64,000 bases of DNA from Suillus spraguei (Eukaryota; Basidiomycota; Agaricomycetes; Boletales; Suillaceae), in the NCBI GenBank assembly GCA_016800925.1, contig JABCPU010000061.1:62001-126000 (forward strand), in the 5' to 3' direction. A model generated the notes under the pieces. The model saw only the letters and a program-made list of their open reading frames with translations, was not told where the DNA came from and searched no databases. This document shows positions 12,093 to 23,380 of the stretch, one piece after another. The position numbers and the translations under genes are program-made. How positions within the stretch are numbered: position 1 is the stretch's first letter; each line of letters opens with the position of its first letter.

Positions 12093-15000
12093 TCATAGGC
12101 TTAGATCCATATCGTCGCAGTCACGGCCAAGGATCTCCCCCAAGAACGTATTGGAAACACCGGCAAGTGGGGACGCAGCAAACAGCGAGGTACCATTCCG
12201 TTTGGCTTCCTCGTATGTGCGTTCCATAGCCGCGCGAGCTCGGCTCACAACGGCATGCTCGCAGACAGCCTGCACATTTATGCGCCTAGCAGGATCAGTC
12301 CGCATCATGCTCTTAATCAACACAAACAGCTCCGGACTCCCATCCAGATCCATCTGGCTGAAGTCCTCCTGCCGCAGTCTGTGCCATCCATCTCCCCTAC
12401 AAACAAACCATCACTACCTTCCAAACAGAAAATCACATGTCAACAACTCACTGATCAGGCACAACGATGTTCGTAGCCGTTTCTAGCATCGTCATCCCAA
12501 GACTGCAGGATCATTAAAACATCAGGGTCCACTCTATGCTCACGTCCATATCCACGGCTCAACATACCTGAAAATATCGGCAGCCTTGCCGTACGTGCCC
12601 TGTAAAACTTCCCGTGCGAGGTACACCTTATCCCCCTCGCGCTCGAACGCGCCCCCCGGTCGGGGCCACACCGAGGCCATTCCAAAATCTCCGATCTTGA
12701 ATCGGCCTTCGCGAGTCAGGAAGATGTTCGCCGGCTTGAGGTCTAGATGGATGATCCCTGCTTCGTGGATGAAACGCAGACCCTGCAGGCACGAGGTTAA
12801 TATCCAAAAAAAGACACGTCAACACGGAAACGAGGATGGAGAATAGACCATATGCAACATCTTCTTCTCAGACCAGATGATTGGACCAAGTGAAAATATG
12901 CATTTATAACGGAGGAAAAGAAGGGTCCAAAAAAGTTTTTCCGTTAACCCGCAGATACTCACGTTACTCAAATCCACTATAATCTTCCATACCCGCGCCT
13001 CATCAAGGCGCGGAAAGGCCCGTCCGTACTCCCACAAGAATCTCGCAAAATTGCCTAGCTCGCAGAGCTCTGTGCGTATAAAGAGCGCGTCGTCTTGCTC
13101 CCAACTGTCCACGTACGTCAGTACGTTTGGATGAGCACCCCGCGCCGATAGATGCGCCAATATATCCACTTCCTCTCGTAGTCGCAGGCTGTCATCATAT
13201 GTCAAAATAAACAAAGACGCATATGCGAATGACAGAACCCACCGATGCCGAGGACCCTCAAATGGTTTTGATCGCTTGACAGCCCATACTGTGTCCTCAA
13301 GCCCGCACCCAATCTTAGCGCGCACTTTAATGACCTTTCCAAACTCCCCGCTCCCAACTTGCTCAACCTCAACAAACTCCTTCTCGAAACGGCCAGCGTC
13401 CGAGACGTTCCTTACGTGCTCGATAGTAGACGTCTTCTGTGACCGTGGTCCGAGCGGAGAATACGAATGAGTAGTAGATGATTTCGAAGGAAGGTGCCGC
13501 GCGATCGTGGGGGAGTTCAGTGAGATCACGGAGCTATTCGAGCTCGAGCGTGATCCCGTGGTCTCCGAGGTCAAAGTACGCGCTGTGGGCATCGTCCAGT
13601 CTGAACCACAAAATACAATGAGATGACCGATCATAAATGAACGCGGAGCCGGACGCACCTTTGAGATGAATGTTTCGCCGTGTGGGCGTGCAACCGGCGC
13701 CTTCCCCACTCGAGAACGCCCCACTGCTGCTGCGGCGCATAAGCCACCTCCCAGCAGGACGGCCAAGTCCAAGACCCTTGTATTGCTTCCTCGAACTGGG
13801 ACTCATAGCTTCCTCGTCCTCTTCAGTATCTGATCCACCAGTCTTGATCGACATGACGTTGCCTTTCCCAAGCGGAATAGGGAAAGCAGCAGGCAAGCTC
13901 TTCCGTGGCTTCTTCCCATTCCCCTTGCCCCCCTCCGCCCCATCAAATGAAAACCCAACCTTCGATGCAACAGCACTCTGCCATGGCCGCTCACCATCGA
14001 ACCCAAAGTGACTCTTGAGCTTCTTCACAGGTGTTCCAGGGGGTTTCTTGCTCTCGGCAGCAGAAGGCTTCCCACCTGCCTCTAGGGTACGTAAGATGAA
14101 TGCGTCGACGTCGTCCTCGTCATGATTAAAATATTGATATGGATGGGATTGATTGAATGAATGAAGATGCGCGTCATCAACGCCCGATATCCTTGGCCAA
14201 CCGGAAAGTGCACCAGGCACGATTCCAGGTGTAACCAGGTCATCGCCATTGTCATTATCAGAGTAAACAGAGCTCGAACTCGTACTTAATGCCGAATTTC
14301 GCGCGGGCATTAACTCGTCGTCACTGAGAACGATGCCAGAGTCGCGTGGTTTATACTTGGAGGGTAACAGTCCTTTCTTGCCTTTCTGTGATCGCGGAGA
14401 AGGTGTTCCCTCCGTGACGCTAAACACGAAGGATGATTCGGTTGGGCCTTCGAATAACATGTCCTCGTCATCCGAGTAGACCGTGTCCGGACCGTCATTC
14501 AGAGGCGAAGAGTTTGGCGACGGCGTGTCCAAACCTGACCGCAGCGTCCATGGCATTTGGGTAGTGGAAAAACCAGCCGAGTCTGGACCTGCATAGCTAT
14601 GTCGATTGGCCGGGCTGAGACGGGCTTGCACGGACATATCATGGATAGCAGCGGCGGAGGAATTAGTTCGCGTGCGTGGGCACTGCGCAGATTGAGGGAT
14701 GGAAGGTCCAAAGAAGAGAGTAGCCGAACCATTGGATGGCATTCGGGCAAAGGAACGGGGGCGAGGTTGAGAATGCAAATTTGGACGGGAGGGTGAGTCA
14801 GAGAGGAAAGGATTGGGACCACTGGATCCCGTAAGTCGTCTTCGTGGTACAGGACAAGGCGAGCCAACAAAGGAAGTTGGCCGATTGCGATCGCGAGATA
14901 CAGAAGGAAATGTTATTGTGACAGGGGGACACTTCGTACTGGACCCTTCGGCCTAGAGTAAAGTTTTGTCAGCACAATGGCAAAAAATATTATACCAATA

Positions 15001-16139
15001 TGGCTTCTAACCTTGGGTGACGGTGTATGGTTTACGCTCCCAAGGAGTTCGATGGAAACGGGCCTCGAACGTGCTCGACGCTTGATAATATGGCCTCCTG
15101 GAGAGATAGCCTCAGTAACCTCATCCTTTGAACTACCTTTCTGTGGCACAAGCGCAGCATTAATAAGGAGAGACTTCTTCGGGCTAATGGACCGGGATTT
15201 GCATTTGCGGAGTGCAGGTAATCTTGGTACAGGTTCTCCGTCAGAATCCCAATCTTCTATGATACCCCAGTCCTCATCTGAGTCATCAGGATCCCGAATG
15301 CGCAGCCGCTTCATTGTTTCTGCCTGTTTCTTGACAAATGCGTCAGTCTCAGCTTTATTCTTTGGCTGGGGGGTAAAGCGAGGTGCTGGCAGAGGTGCAA
15401 GACGGTGGAAAGCAACACCAGAAGAAGGGTCGGGTTTCGGAGCAGAGATGTTAAGTGGAGTGCACGTGGCTGATGGGACGGGACGCAATGGCGTAGAGAA
15501 GTCGCCACCGCCGGATTGCGCCGATTTGCGTTTGGTGCCTACGCCCACACGATGGGCAGGCTGCGAATTGAGCTGCTTCGCTGCTAATACGGTACGATGA
15601 GAATCCTTGACTGGAGTAAGCAGTGGCTGAGTGGACGTGTGATGAAAGAAAGGGGAAGGTACAGCGGATGAAGAGGAGAGAAAAAGCGTTGCTTCTTCAT
15701 CATCTAACATGATTGGTTTGATTGGCTTAGGATGTGAGATGGGGTATAGACGGTGCACTAGAGGGGGTGATTTGAATGGAGATTGTAAGAAGATATCGCT
15801 GTCGTCTTGATCCTGCTCCTGAACCAGTTCATCTGCTTTATGTTTAGCATCTGTGGGGAACAATGGTCGTCGTCTAAGAGGAGACGGTGTCAACATTGGT
15901 GACAGGTGCTCAGATGACACTCTGAGCTTTGGGGGAGTTTGATACTGGGCTGCGCAACAGCCTGGGGATATTGGCGACACGCTCTGGTCGCGTGCTTTAG
16001 TTTTGGATTTTTGTACAGAAGCTATGTACTGTGGGACAGACGTCGAGACGAGCGCCGTCATTGTCACCGCTGTGCTGTTTTCGCCGTCTTCGTCGTTGCT
16101 GTCGTCGTCTTCACCGTGATCAAAGTTGGAGAGGAACAA
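12093..16139 (-). CDS. wee1: Wee1-family cell-cycle protein kinase
   Basis: Wee1 inhibits entry into mitosis by phosphorylating the Tyr of the cyclin-dependent kinase ATP loop. Seven exons (minus): 16139-15012, 14952-13659, 13600-13243, 13188-12963, 12782-12568, 12502-12452, 12396-12093; phases close to 1,191 residues. The first ~870 residues are disordered, acidic and rich in SP/TP sites, as expected for a CDK/phosphatase-regulated N-terminus. The kinase domain (~880-1150) shows [15 protein letters not shown] (Lys), [20 protein letters not shown] (catalytic Asp), IGDFGMA (Mg loop) and [12 protein letters not shown], with the Wee1-type [18 protein letters not shown] after it. The P+1 motif is ARE rather than APE. 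The 180-nt intron 12783-12962 is long for this locus, yet no residues are missing across it. The join of the 16139-15012 exon rests on a 59-nt GT-AG intron and frame continuity only, so a separate upstream gene is a remote alternative. Confidence 0.9.
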
Positions 16140-18343
16140 AGGTTGACGATACGGAAAGAATTCAATGAAACAATTAATTTACAGCAGTTGCGTTTATGGG
16201 TCACTTTCCCACCGTGGGAATACTGCTTTGTTCCACACTCAACAATGTCATGTGATCGTGTATTTGCCTCCGTGGAATCTTTTTTCTATTTGTTCCTGTT
16301 ATTTCTTGCTACCTCCGTCGTCGTTACACGAGGCTACCAACCGTTGCGGTTATTATTTCGTCATTTCCCATGACAATTATAGGGAGCCGCTGTCCTAAAT
16401 AATTGTCCAGTCACCGAGGCAGTAACGCAAACCTGCGCCGGCTTGTTTGTTTTGCAGCTCTTCAAAGTTCGAAACTCGCCTGAAAATAGGTTTTGCCTCT
16501 TTGACTCCATATGCAGTTCTGATGTGCACAGTTCGTAGCTGTGGTTTGGTTGTGGTCGACTCCAGTTCGCGGAACAGATCGCGGGAATTAAATTTGAGAT
16601 TATCCCTGATGATCTCCCCTCTCGCTTGGTCGCCTAGTGCCTTCTCTCGTTCCTGTATCCCGATTTCTGTCTTAAAATGGGATGCGCTTCAAAATTTTGT
16701 TCCCTTCTCGACGCACGATCATCATCAAACTTTTGTCCCACCTCTTCCACTTGTGGTTGTACATTGTCATTGGGTTACGACCATAGTTCCAGTGCCACTC
16801 ATTGTTCCCAGCATATCATTGTCTTTCTTATGAGCATTGTTCCAGTACGTATGGTTGTTCTAAGCAACTATTGAGTTTTTGACATGATATTACCGCTCTG
16901 CCGTCATGTCCCCTGAGGAATGATTCCTCGTTATTCGCTGTCCTGCCGAGCTCTGTACATGACTTATTCAAACCGAACTGCTGACGTACTCGTGGCCCCG
17001 AATCAAATAAAAAGCGATTCTGCGGCTGGACTCGGATCCCTGTTGGCAGAGCTCGACGATTTGCCTTCGTCAATTCAAATGCAACGTGATAATGAACCAT
17101 TCCCATTCATTTTCTAATCGACGGTGACACATGCTTCTTGCATGTGACCAAAAGTCCACTAGTAAGCCTGCTTATTTCCCTTCTGCGGTTACCAGTCATC
17201 TGACGGACGCGTGGCACAAGCATTATAGTAGCTTTGGTTTGGAATTCCAAACCATTGCTACCCGGTCAGTGACAGGCTGACAAACCATCATCCAACAGTC
17301 CGGCAGATTCTCGTTACAAATGCTATCCGATGCGAGCACTCCCCATCAGTGAACCGATGAACATATTAAAATACCATATTATACCATATATTGATAACAA
17401 TCACGACAATGTCCACAAATGTGGAGGGGGGGGGGGTTGACATGGAAATATGTAACCTTATGTGGGAAGGATGCATTTCGAAGACGGGTAATCAAGTTAT
17501 GGTGCGATCGAGACACTATCTTCTCAGTCAATTTTAACGTGAAGACAATATGAAACTCAGGTTAAAAAAGTTGACTGTAGTCCAGAATTATCAACATCAA
17601 CACAGGCGTCGCCGCCTATCATTAGTATGCGTTGCTTCAGCTGTGCGAGAATCAGTCAAAGCAAGACACCTGATGTGCAAGTTGAAACGCTTCACCCTGC
17701 TTGTGAATTTCGGTTTCTGATATGTGATTGTAGAATGAAAACACGCGAGTCCGACTTTGATGACCTTTTGGTGGTTTACAAGGCACTCGATTCCTATGTG
17801 GTGGATACTTGCCTAGGCGGACTGAGTCGTCCACAACTTCCTTCACACAGAGTCTTTTAACTACTCCGCATCACATTTGTTATCAACGGTTTTGGCGAAC
17901 TGTGTGCGCCCGGTGTTGCTTAGCAGCCTACACTCAATATACGTTGAGACTGCGCATAATCTTGTTTGAGATATCCTATTCTCACGGTCACGGGGTGGTT
18001 ACCTATTGGTGAGCTGTTGTTTTAGAGTGCCATATCCTGCCAGATATTGGCAGTCTGCTGCATTGGACACTTTTTAGCGATTGTGCTCCATCTTCAATTT
18101 AATTTCACGCAAGTCAAACCTCTAACGTAAGGGATGCATTTCATGTGTTGAGGAACTGTGGCAAATGTGAGGACAGCAAAATATGTTTTAACCCATATGA
18201 TAGTCATCCAAGAAAGCTTCTGCGTTGAACATGTATACCTCTGCTAATCGCATTGGCAATTTATTCAAGATACACCTTGATTGTACAATGACGAAGCATA
18301 TGATATAAATAATACACTATATATACAGTTGAAATGGTCATAA
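16140..18343. other. long intergenic gap
   Basis: About 2.2 kb from the 5' end of the Wee1-like gene to the first LTR. It probably includes that gene's promoter. A 14-base G-run with one A sits near 17426-17440. Open frames here are short and without coherent protein character. Nothing else recognised. Confidence 0.5.
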
Positions 18344-18805
18344 TGTTATGAACTGGGGTGGCGTCACCAGCGACAGTGAAAAGACACAGACGGTCTGCTG
18401 GGAAGTTCTACGATGTCCAGAGAGGACAAGGTAAACGTACAAGGAACGCGTTCCGAGTACGATCAAGGGTTCAGCCTCAAAGACAAGTCTAAGAGGTTCT
18501 ACGAGAATAGAGACTAAGGCTAAGGAGTGCTTGATGAGACATTAACATAGGTTGGAGACCTGAGCGAAGGATATTCCAGGTAAAACCCGGTAAGATTAAA
18601 GTAAAGTATACAAGCATAATACAACATGCTTAAATAGGCCACTATGCGTGCACGGACCAAGAGAAGTATGAGAATGTTAGTGCGTATCCAAAGAAGGAAG
18701 GCAACTATAGTACAGATGCGTTGAGCATATGAGTTGAAGTCTTGTTATGTAATATACAAAGTAAAGGAGACGAGAAAATGAATAGGGATATGTACGACTG
18801 TAACA
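18344..18805 (-). repeat. 3' LTR of element A
   Basis: 462 bp, TG...CA ends, starts TGTTATGAAC on the plus strand and ends ACTGTAACA. About 13 bp shorter than the other LTRs because of a small deletion near 18530-18555. On the inner side the polypurine tract reads GTAAAACGGGGGTAA on the minus strand, altered from the form seen in element B. Confidence 0.9.
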
Positions 18806-18837
18806 TTACCCCCGTTTTACATGTAAAGTCACCGACT

Positions 18838-20352
18838 TTACTCATTTTGATTAGAATAATAGATCGGGTCGTCGCTGTAGTCGTAATCTTCGTCAAGGAC
18901 TGATCCACTCATCATGTACTTAGCTTCGTCTATACCAGCATGTCGTTTCGAGTCCCGTCTTTCTGCTGCTCTAGCTCGTTCGTTGTCAAGCTGCTTTTCC
19001 CAAGAACGAAGTGCATCGTAGAACCCGTCATCTTTCCAAGTTGAGTGAAAGGAGGGGTTCCGACTCGTTGAGGACAGTAAATGGATAAATGAGTCAGCGA
19101 CCAATACTGACAGACCCCGCACTGGTATTCTGCGCAATTCTTCTGACGATGCCTGAGTAGTCCGCAAATGCGACATTTCATGTTTTCATCAGGATTAGAA
19201 CGCACTTGTCGAAGTGAGGTTGGGGCGATGATGCGATGGTGGGGACTCGTAGAACGTGCCATTTCTTTCCTCGTTTACGGGTAATACATCTAAGGGCTCG
19301 CTCGTTGCTAGAGCAGATGTTGTCAATTTGGTGATCATCAGGGTATAAACAGAAGGTGCTGGTGTCATGACGGCTGCAGCTAGCAGTTTTTCTGGGTCTG
19401 AGGAAGTTGTGGGTCCTAAGGCTTCTACGAGGACAGGGATGGTAGAGTTGAGAACACGGGGAACAACCATAGGAGGGTGGATATGTAGGTCTTTCAAAAG
19501 TTGACCGAGCATGTCAACTTCAATGAGTTCGTTAGGTAGTTCTTCGATTACACGATTTCCGAGCGCGATAATCTCAGCAAGCTCATCGTGTAATGCATTA
19601 TTTATAACCGCTTTCTCATGCGTGGCGCGGCATTTGGTGAATAGATGAGGAGGTTCTGTGTCCTCATCAAGCGTGATGTTAGTGTTGATTGGCGATGGTG
19701 TGGGTTGTGTTTCATAATGGTGGATGGCGTCAATTAAACAGCTACAATCCTCTCGCTTCTCTGGAGTCAACTGCTGCTCCTTCAAGCTCTCCGATGATAG
19801 TGTCAGCGTATTGTTGGCTTCATGAACAGCAGCAAGTAAGCCAGTGAGGGCAGTGATATTAGAACGAGTGCCCGAATCACGGATGGGAGGAGCAGGAATT
19901 GGGAGTGGATTTCTTTGGGAGAGGGAGGTCTCACCACCCCTGCTCGACACTCAGCCATGATGTGAATAGCCATCTCAACATCAGCCTTTAAAGAATTGGG
20001 AAGGAGAAGCAGCCGTAAGAGCGAATGCATTTCTGGCAATGTAGGATTTGTTGTGAACAGCATCGTCATGGATGTCGTTGCAGATGGTTTCAATGAGGGC
20101 AGCTGTGCGGATGATATTGGTGAGGAGGATAGTGACGAACGCATCCTTGCCAGTAAGGATCTTTTCAATCTCTGTTGCGTGTCCAGGGCAAAGGAGGGCT
20201 GCTTCGATGAAGGAGTTCCTGTTAATGTTTCTAATGAGGTCGGCATAGTGATCAGTGGTAGTGTAAGTTTCTTCGGTGACAGGATGTATGTAGGTGGTGG
20301 GGAAAGAAGCATTTATGGGGGAGGTCATACTGGATCGTTTTGTGGGGCTCAT
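18838..20352 (-). pseudogene. extra ORF (ORF3) of element A, zinc-knuckle protein
   Basis: Lies between the chromodomain and the 3' LTR, where most chromoviruses have no gene. The start reads MSPTKRSSMTSPINASF, then a helical segment FIEAALLCPGHATEIEKIL, a Pro/Ser-rich middle, a CCHC knuckle CRICGLLRHRQKNC followed by a second Cys set CGVCQYW...YCPQR, and an acidic end DEDYDYSDDPIYYSNQNE. At least three frame switches (near 19990, 19930 and 19210) break it. It is homologous to the equivalent ORF in element B, but much less similar than the two pol genes are. Function unknown; a nucleic-acid-binding or accessory role is inferred only from the knuckle. Confidence 0.7.
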
Positions 20353-20358
20353 TCGAAT

Positions 20359-21345
20359 TCAAAGGGCATGTTGTTTCTTATAAGCGGTCAAGATTCTTGT
20401 GGAGTTTGCTAAATTCTTTTCCGGAAGCCATTCGTTATCTCCCGATGAATATCCTTTCCAGGAAACAAGATAACATCGGCGATTACCGGTTCCCTTGTGG
20501 GAGAGGATCGCTTCTACTTCATATTCTTCTTCTTCTTCAATAATGTCAGGTGGTGGTTCAGGGAAGTTCGGGCCGTGTACGTCTGTTTCGCTATAGGATG
20601 ATAAGACAGAAGCATGGAAAGTGGGATGAATTTTCCATTGTGGGGGGAGTTTGAGCATAAATGTGATGGGCGATAAGACATTGATGATTGGGAAAGGTCT
20701 GTATCGTTTTGGCGCAAGTTTCTGTGATGGAAGTTTAAGTCGGAGATTAGTGGCAGATAGCCATACCTTATCTCCAATCTTCCATGGAGTATACTTCTCT
20801 CCTTGGGATCGTTTGGTCATTGTTTGCATCGCAATATTATGGCAGGCAATTGCTTCTTCTCTTATCTTCTGCAGGGATCGTACTCGATTTTCTGCTGTGG
20901 GGACGGATGAGTCGGGGATCAGGTGAGGGATAGCATGTGGTTCATATCCCATCATTAGATAGAAGGGTGATGCATTCCTTGCATCGTGTTTTTGGTGATT
21001 ATGGACAAATTCGGCAATTGGTAAATGTTCCACCCAATTTTCGGGGTTATTGCGGCAATAGATGCGCAAGTACATTTCTAGTTCCTGATTGAGCCTCTCA
21101 GTTTGGCCATCAGTCTGAGGGTGATAAGCCGTTGATGGGGCGATGACGTAGTCAAGAAGTCGGGCAAGTTCTTTAGAGAAACGAGATAAGAATTGCGGAC
21201 CTCGATCTGAGATAACTTTGTTGTGGAGTCCAAATCGGCAGTAGACATGTTTTAAGAAGAGTTTAGCAATGCCTTCAGAAGTGACGGTTTTCAAACAGGG
21301 GATAATAATTACCCCCTTCATAAGGCCATGGTCTACCACGACCAT
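20359..21345 (-). pseudogene. integrase core and chromodomain of element A (5' truncated)
   Basis: An open frame of about 329 codons. It begins at the junction with the LTR of element B, in MVVVDHGLMKG, and retains the second catalytic Asp (VISDRGPQF) and the catalytic Glu region (AYHPQTDGQTERLNQEL), the GPY/F-like region and a C-terminal chromodomain (EEEYEVEAILSHKG, YLVSWKGYSSGDNEWLPE). Chromodomains steer integration to modified histones. The zinc-binding N-terminus and the first catalytic Asp are absent because of the B insertion/deletion. Confidence 0.85.
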
Positions 21346-21346
21346 G

Positions 21347-21822
21347 TGTTACGAACTGGGGTGGTGTCACCAGCGACAGTGAAAAGACACAGGTGGTCTG
21401 CTGGGAAGTTCTTACAATGTCCAAATAAGGACAAGGTGAAAGTACAAGGAACGCGTTCCGAGTATGATCAAGGGTTCAGCCTCAAAGACAAGTCTATGAG
21501 GTTCTGCGAGAATAGAGACTAAGGCTAAGGAGTGCTTAGACTTAGAGACGATTCAAGACAACTTAGGTTGGAGGCCTAAGTGAAGGAGATTCCAGGTAAA
21601 ACCCAGTAAGAATAAAGTAAAGAATCTACTACAAGTACAACATGCTTAAATAGACCAATATGTGCGCACGGACCAAGAGAGGCGTGGGAAAGTAAGTGCG
21701 TATCCAAATAAGGAAGGCAACTATAGTACAGATGCGTTGAGCATATGAGTCAGAGTCATGTGACATGATATACAAGTAAGGAAACAAAGAGAAAATGAAT
21801 AGGGGCACATACAACTGTAACA
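21347..21822 (-). repeat. 3' LTR of element B
   Basis: 476 bp, starts TGTTACGAACTGGGG and ends CAACTGTAACA on the plus strand. Closely matches 28457-28931. Confidence 0.93.
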
Positions 21823-21838
21823 TTACCCCCTTTTTACA
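21823..21838 (-). other. polypurine tract of element B
   Basis: On the minus strand AAAAAGGGGGTAA directly precedes the 3' LTR, the expected plus-strand primer site of LTR retrotransposons. Confidence 0.8.
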
Positions 21839-21854
21839 CGTAAAGTCACCGACT

Positions 21855-23324
21855 TTACTCATCCTGGTTCGCATAGTAAACAGGGTCATCACTATACTCG
21901 TAGTCTTCATCAGCAAATGATCCACTCCTCATATACGTGGCTTCCTCAACACCTGCGCATCGTTTAGAGTCCCTCCTTTTCTCTGCTTGAAGTCGTTCAT
22001 CGTCAAGCTGTCGTTCCCAAGAACGAAGTGCATCGTAGAATCCATCGTCCTTCCAAGTTAACGTAAAGGGAGGAGTTCCAACTCGTTGAGGACAATAAAT
22101 GGATAGATGGGTAGGCAACCAGTATCTGCAAACTTTGCACTGGTATTCTGCACAGTTCTTTTGACGATGCCCAAGTAATCCACAGACGCGACATTTCATG
22201 TTTTCATCGGGATTGGAGATGGATTTGCATAATGGTGACGGTGAAATGATGGGTTTAGGACTAGTGGATCTGGTGCGCTTCTTCCCCTTATTCCGTCTCA
22301 TGCGTTTCAAGGCAAGAGTGTTATTGCATCTGGGCTGCGCCTGTTGATCAGGGGAAAGAGCATATGCTGATGCTAGGAGATCAGGTGTAGTTCCTCATTC
22401 AGCAACCGCAAGAAGTTCGTTAGAAGAAGAGGGGGAGGTTATGCCGAAGTCTTTTACTAGGACTGGCGAGACAGGATCCATTGGACCAAATGATGACGGA
22501 ATGGACATGGGAGGGTGAATGTGAAGATCGCGAAGTCGAGGGCCGAGCGCTATTAATTCAGCAACAGGAACTCCTAACCTTTTTGCAGCTTCACACTGTT
22601 CTTCTGTACAAGGCTCATATAGCCAAGCAGGATGATCATGGGAGACTATACCATGGGATGATGAGGTTGGTTGTTCGATGGGAGATGGGGTTCGTGGAGA
22701 GGCGAGTTCGGCTTGCGTTTGTTGCAGATCAGTGATGGCTTCTTCAACTAAGTTTCTGGCCACTCTGGTTTCAGTGACTGATTGCTGGATGGTTTCGACA
22801 ACCGCGTTGGTGAGCTGTCCGATCTCCTGGACAGCAGTGCATAAGCCAGCAAGGGCATCAACACTAGAATACATGCGTGAAGAAGAGGGTGCTGGAATAG
22901 GAAGTGGCGTATTTTCCTGTGGAGAGGGAGGTCGAGCAATACCTGCTCGGCGTTTGGCCACGATGTGAATAGCTTCCTCAACATCGCTCTTAAAAGAATT
23001 GGGAAGCAGCAACATAGCATAAGAATGAATGCGTTTTTGAAGATGAAGGAGGCGATGGCGGTACGTGATTTCTTTGGTATCATTGGCAGTGGCTTCGATA
23101 AGGGCTGCTGTGCGAATAAAGTTGACAAGGAGTAAGGCAGGGAAGGTGCCTCTTTCAGTGAGGATTCTTTCGATTTCGAGGGCGTGTCCTTCGCATAGAA
23201 GGGCGGCTTCAATATAGGAGGTGTTGTCGATTTCGGTGGTAAGGGTTCCGTAGTTTTCTGCGTCAGAGTCGGAGTCATTGTTGACAACGGTGACGGGGGT
23301 AATGTATGCAGTGGGGAAAGACAT
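21855..23324 (-). pseudogene. extra ORF (ORF3) of element B, zinc-knuckle protein
   Basis: Two large open segments, 23324-22395 and 22310-21855, interrupted by a short break near 22310-22400. Begins MSFPTAYITPVT, contains YIEAALLCEGHALEIERIL, a Pro/Ser-rich middle with DLHIHPPM, the knuckle CRVCGLLGHRQKNC plus CKVCRYW...YCPQR, then WKDDGFYDALRSWERQLDDER and an acidic tail. The same positions are conserved in element A, showing this is a real family gene rather than chance. Role unknown; this is separate from Gag, which has its own knuckle. Confidence 0.75.
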
Positions 23325-23380
23325 TTGAAACGGTGTTTAGTTGATCAAGTGCTAGTGCGAGTTGATTGACTGAAGGATAA

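Noticed and set aside
16447..16874. Plus-strand open frames upstream of the Wee1-like gene
   Set aside because: No coherent composition, domain or splice support; likely chance.
17426..17440. Long G-run as a possible regulatory element
   Set aside because: A single homopolymer tract without context; may be sequencing-related.
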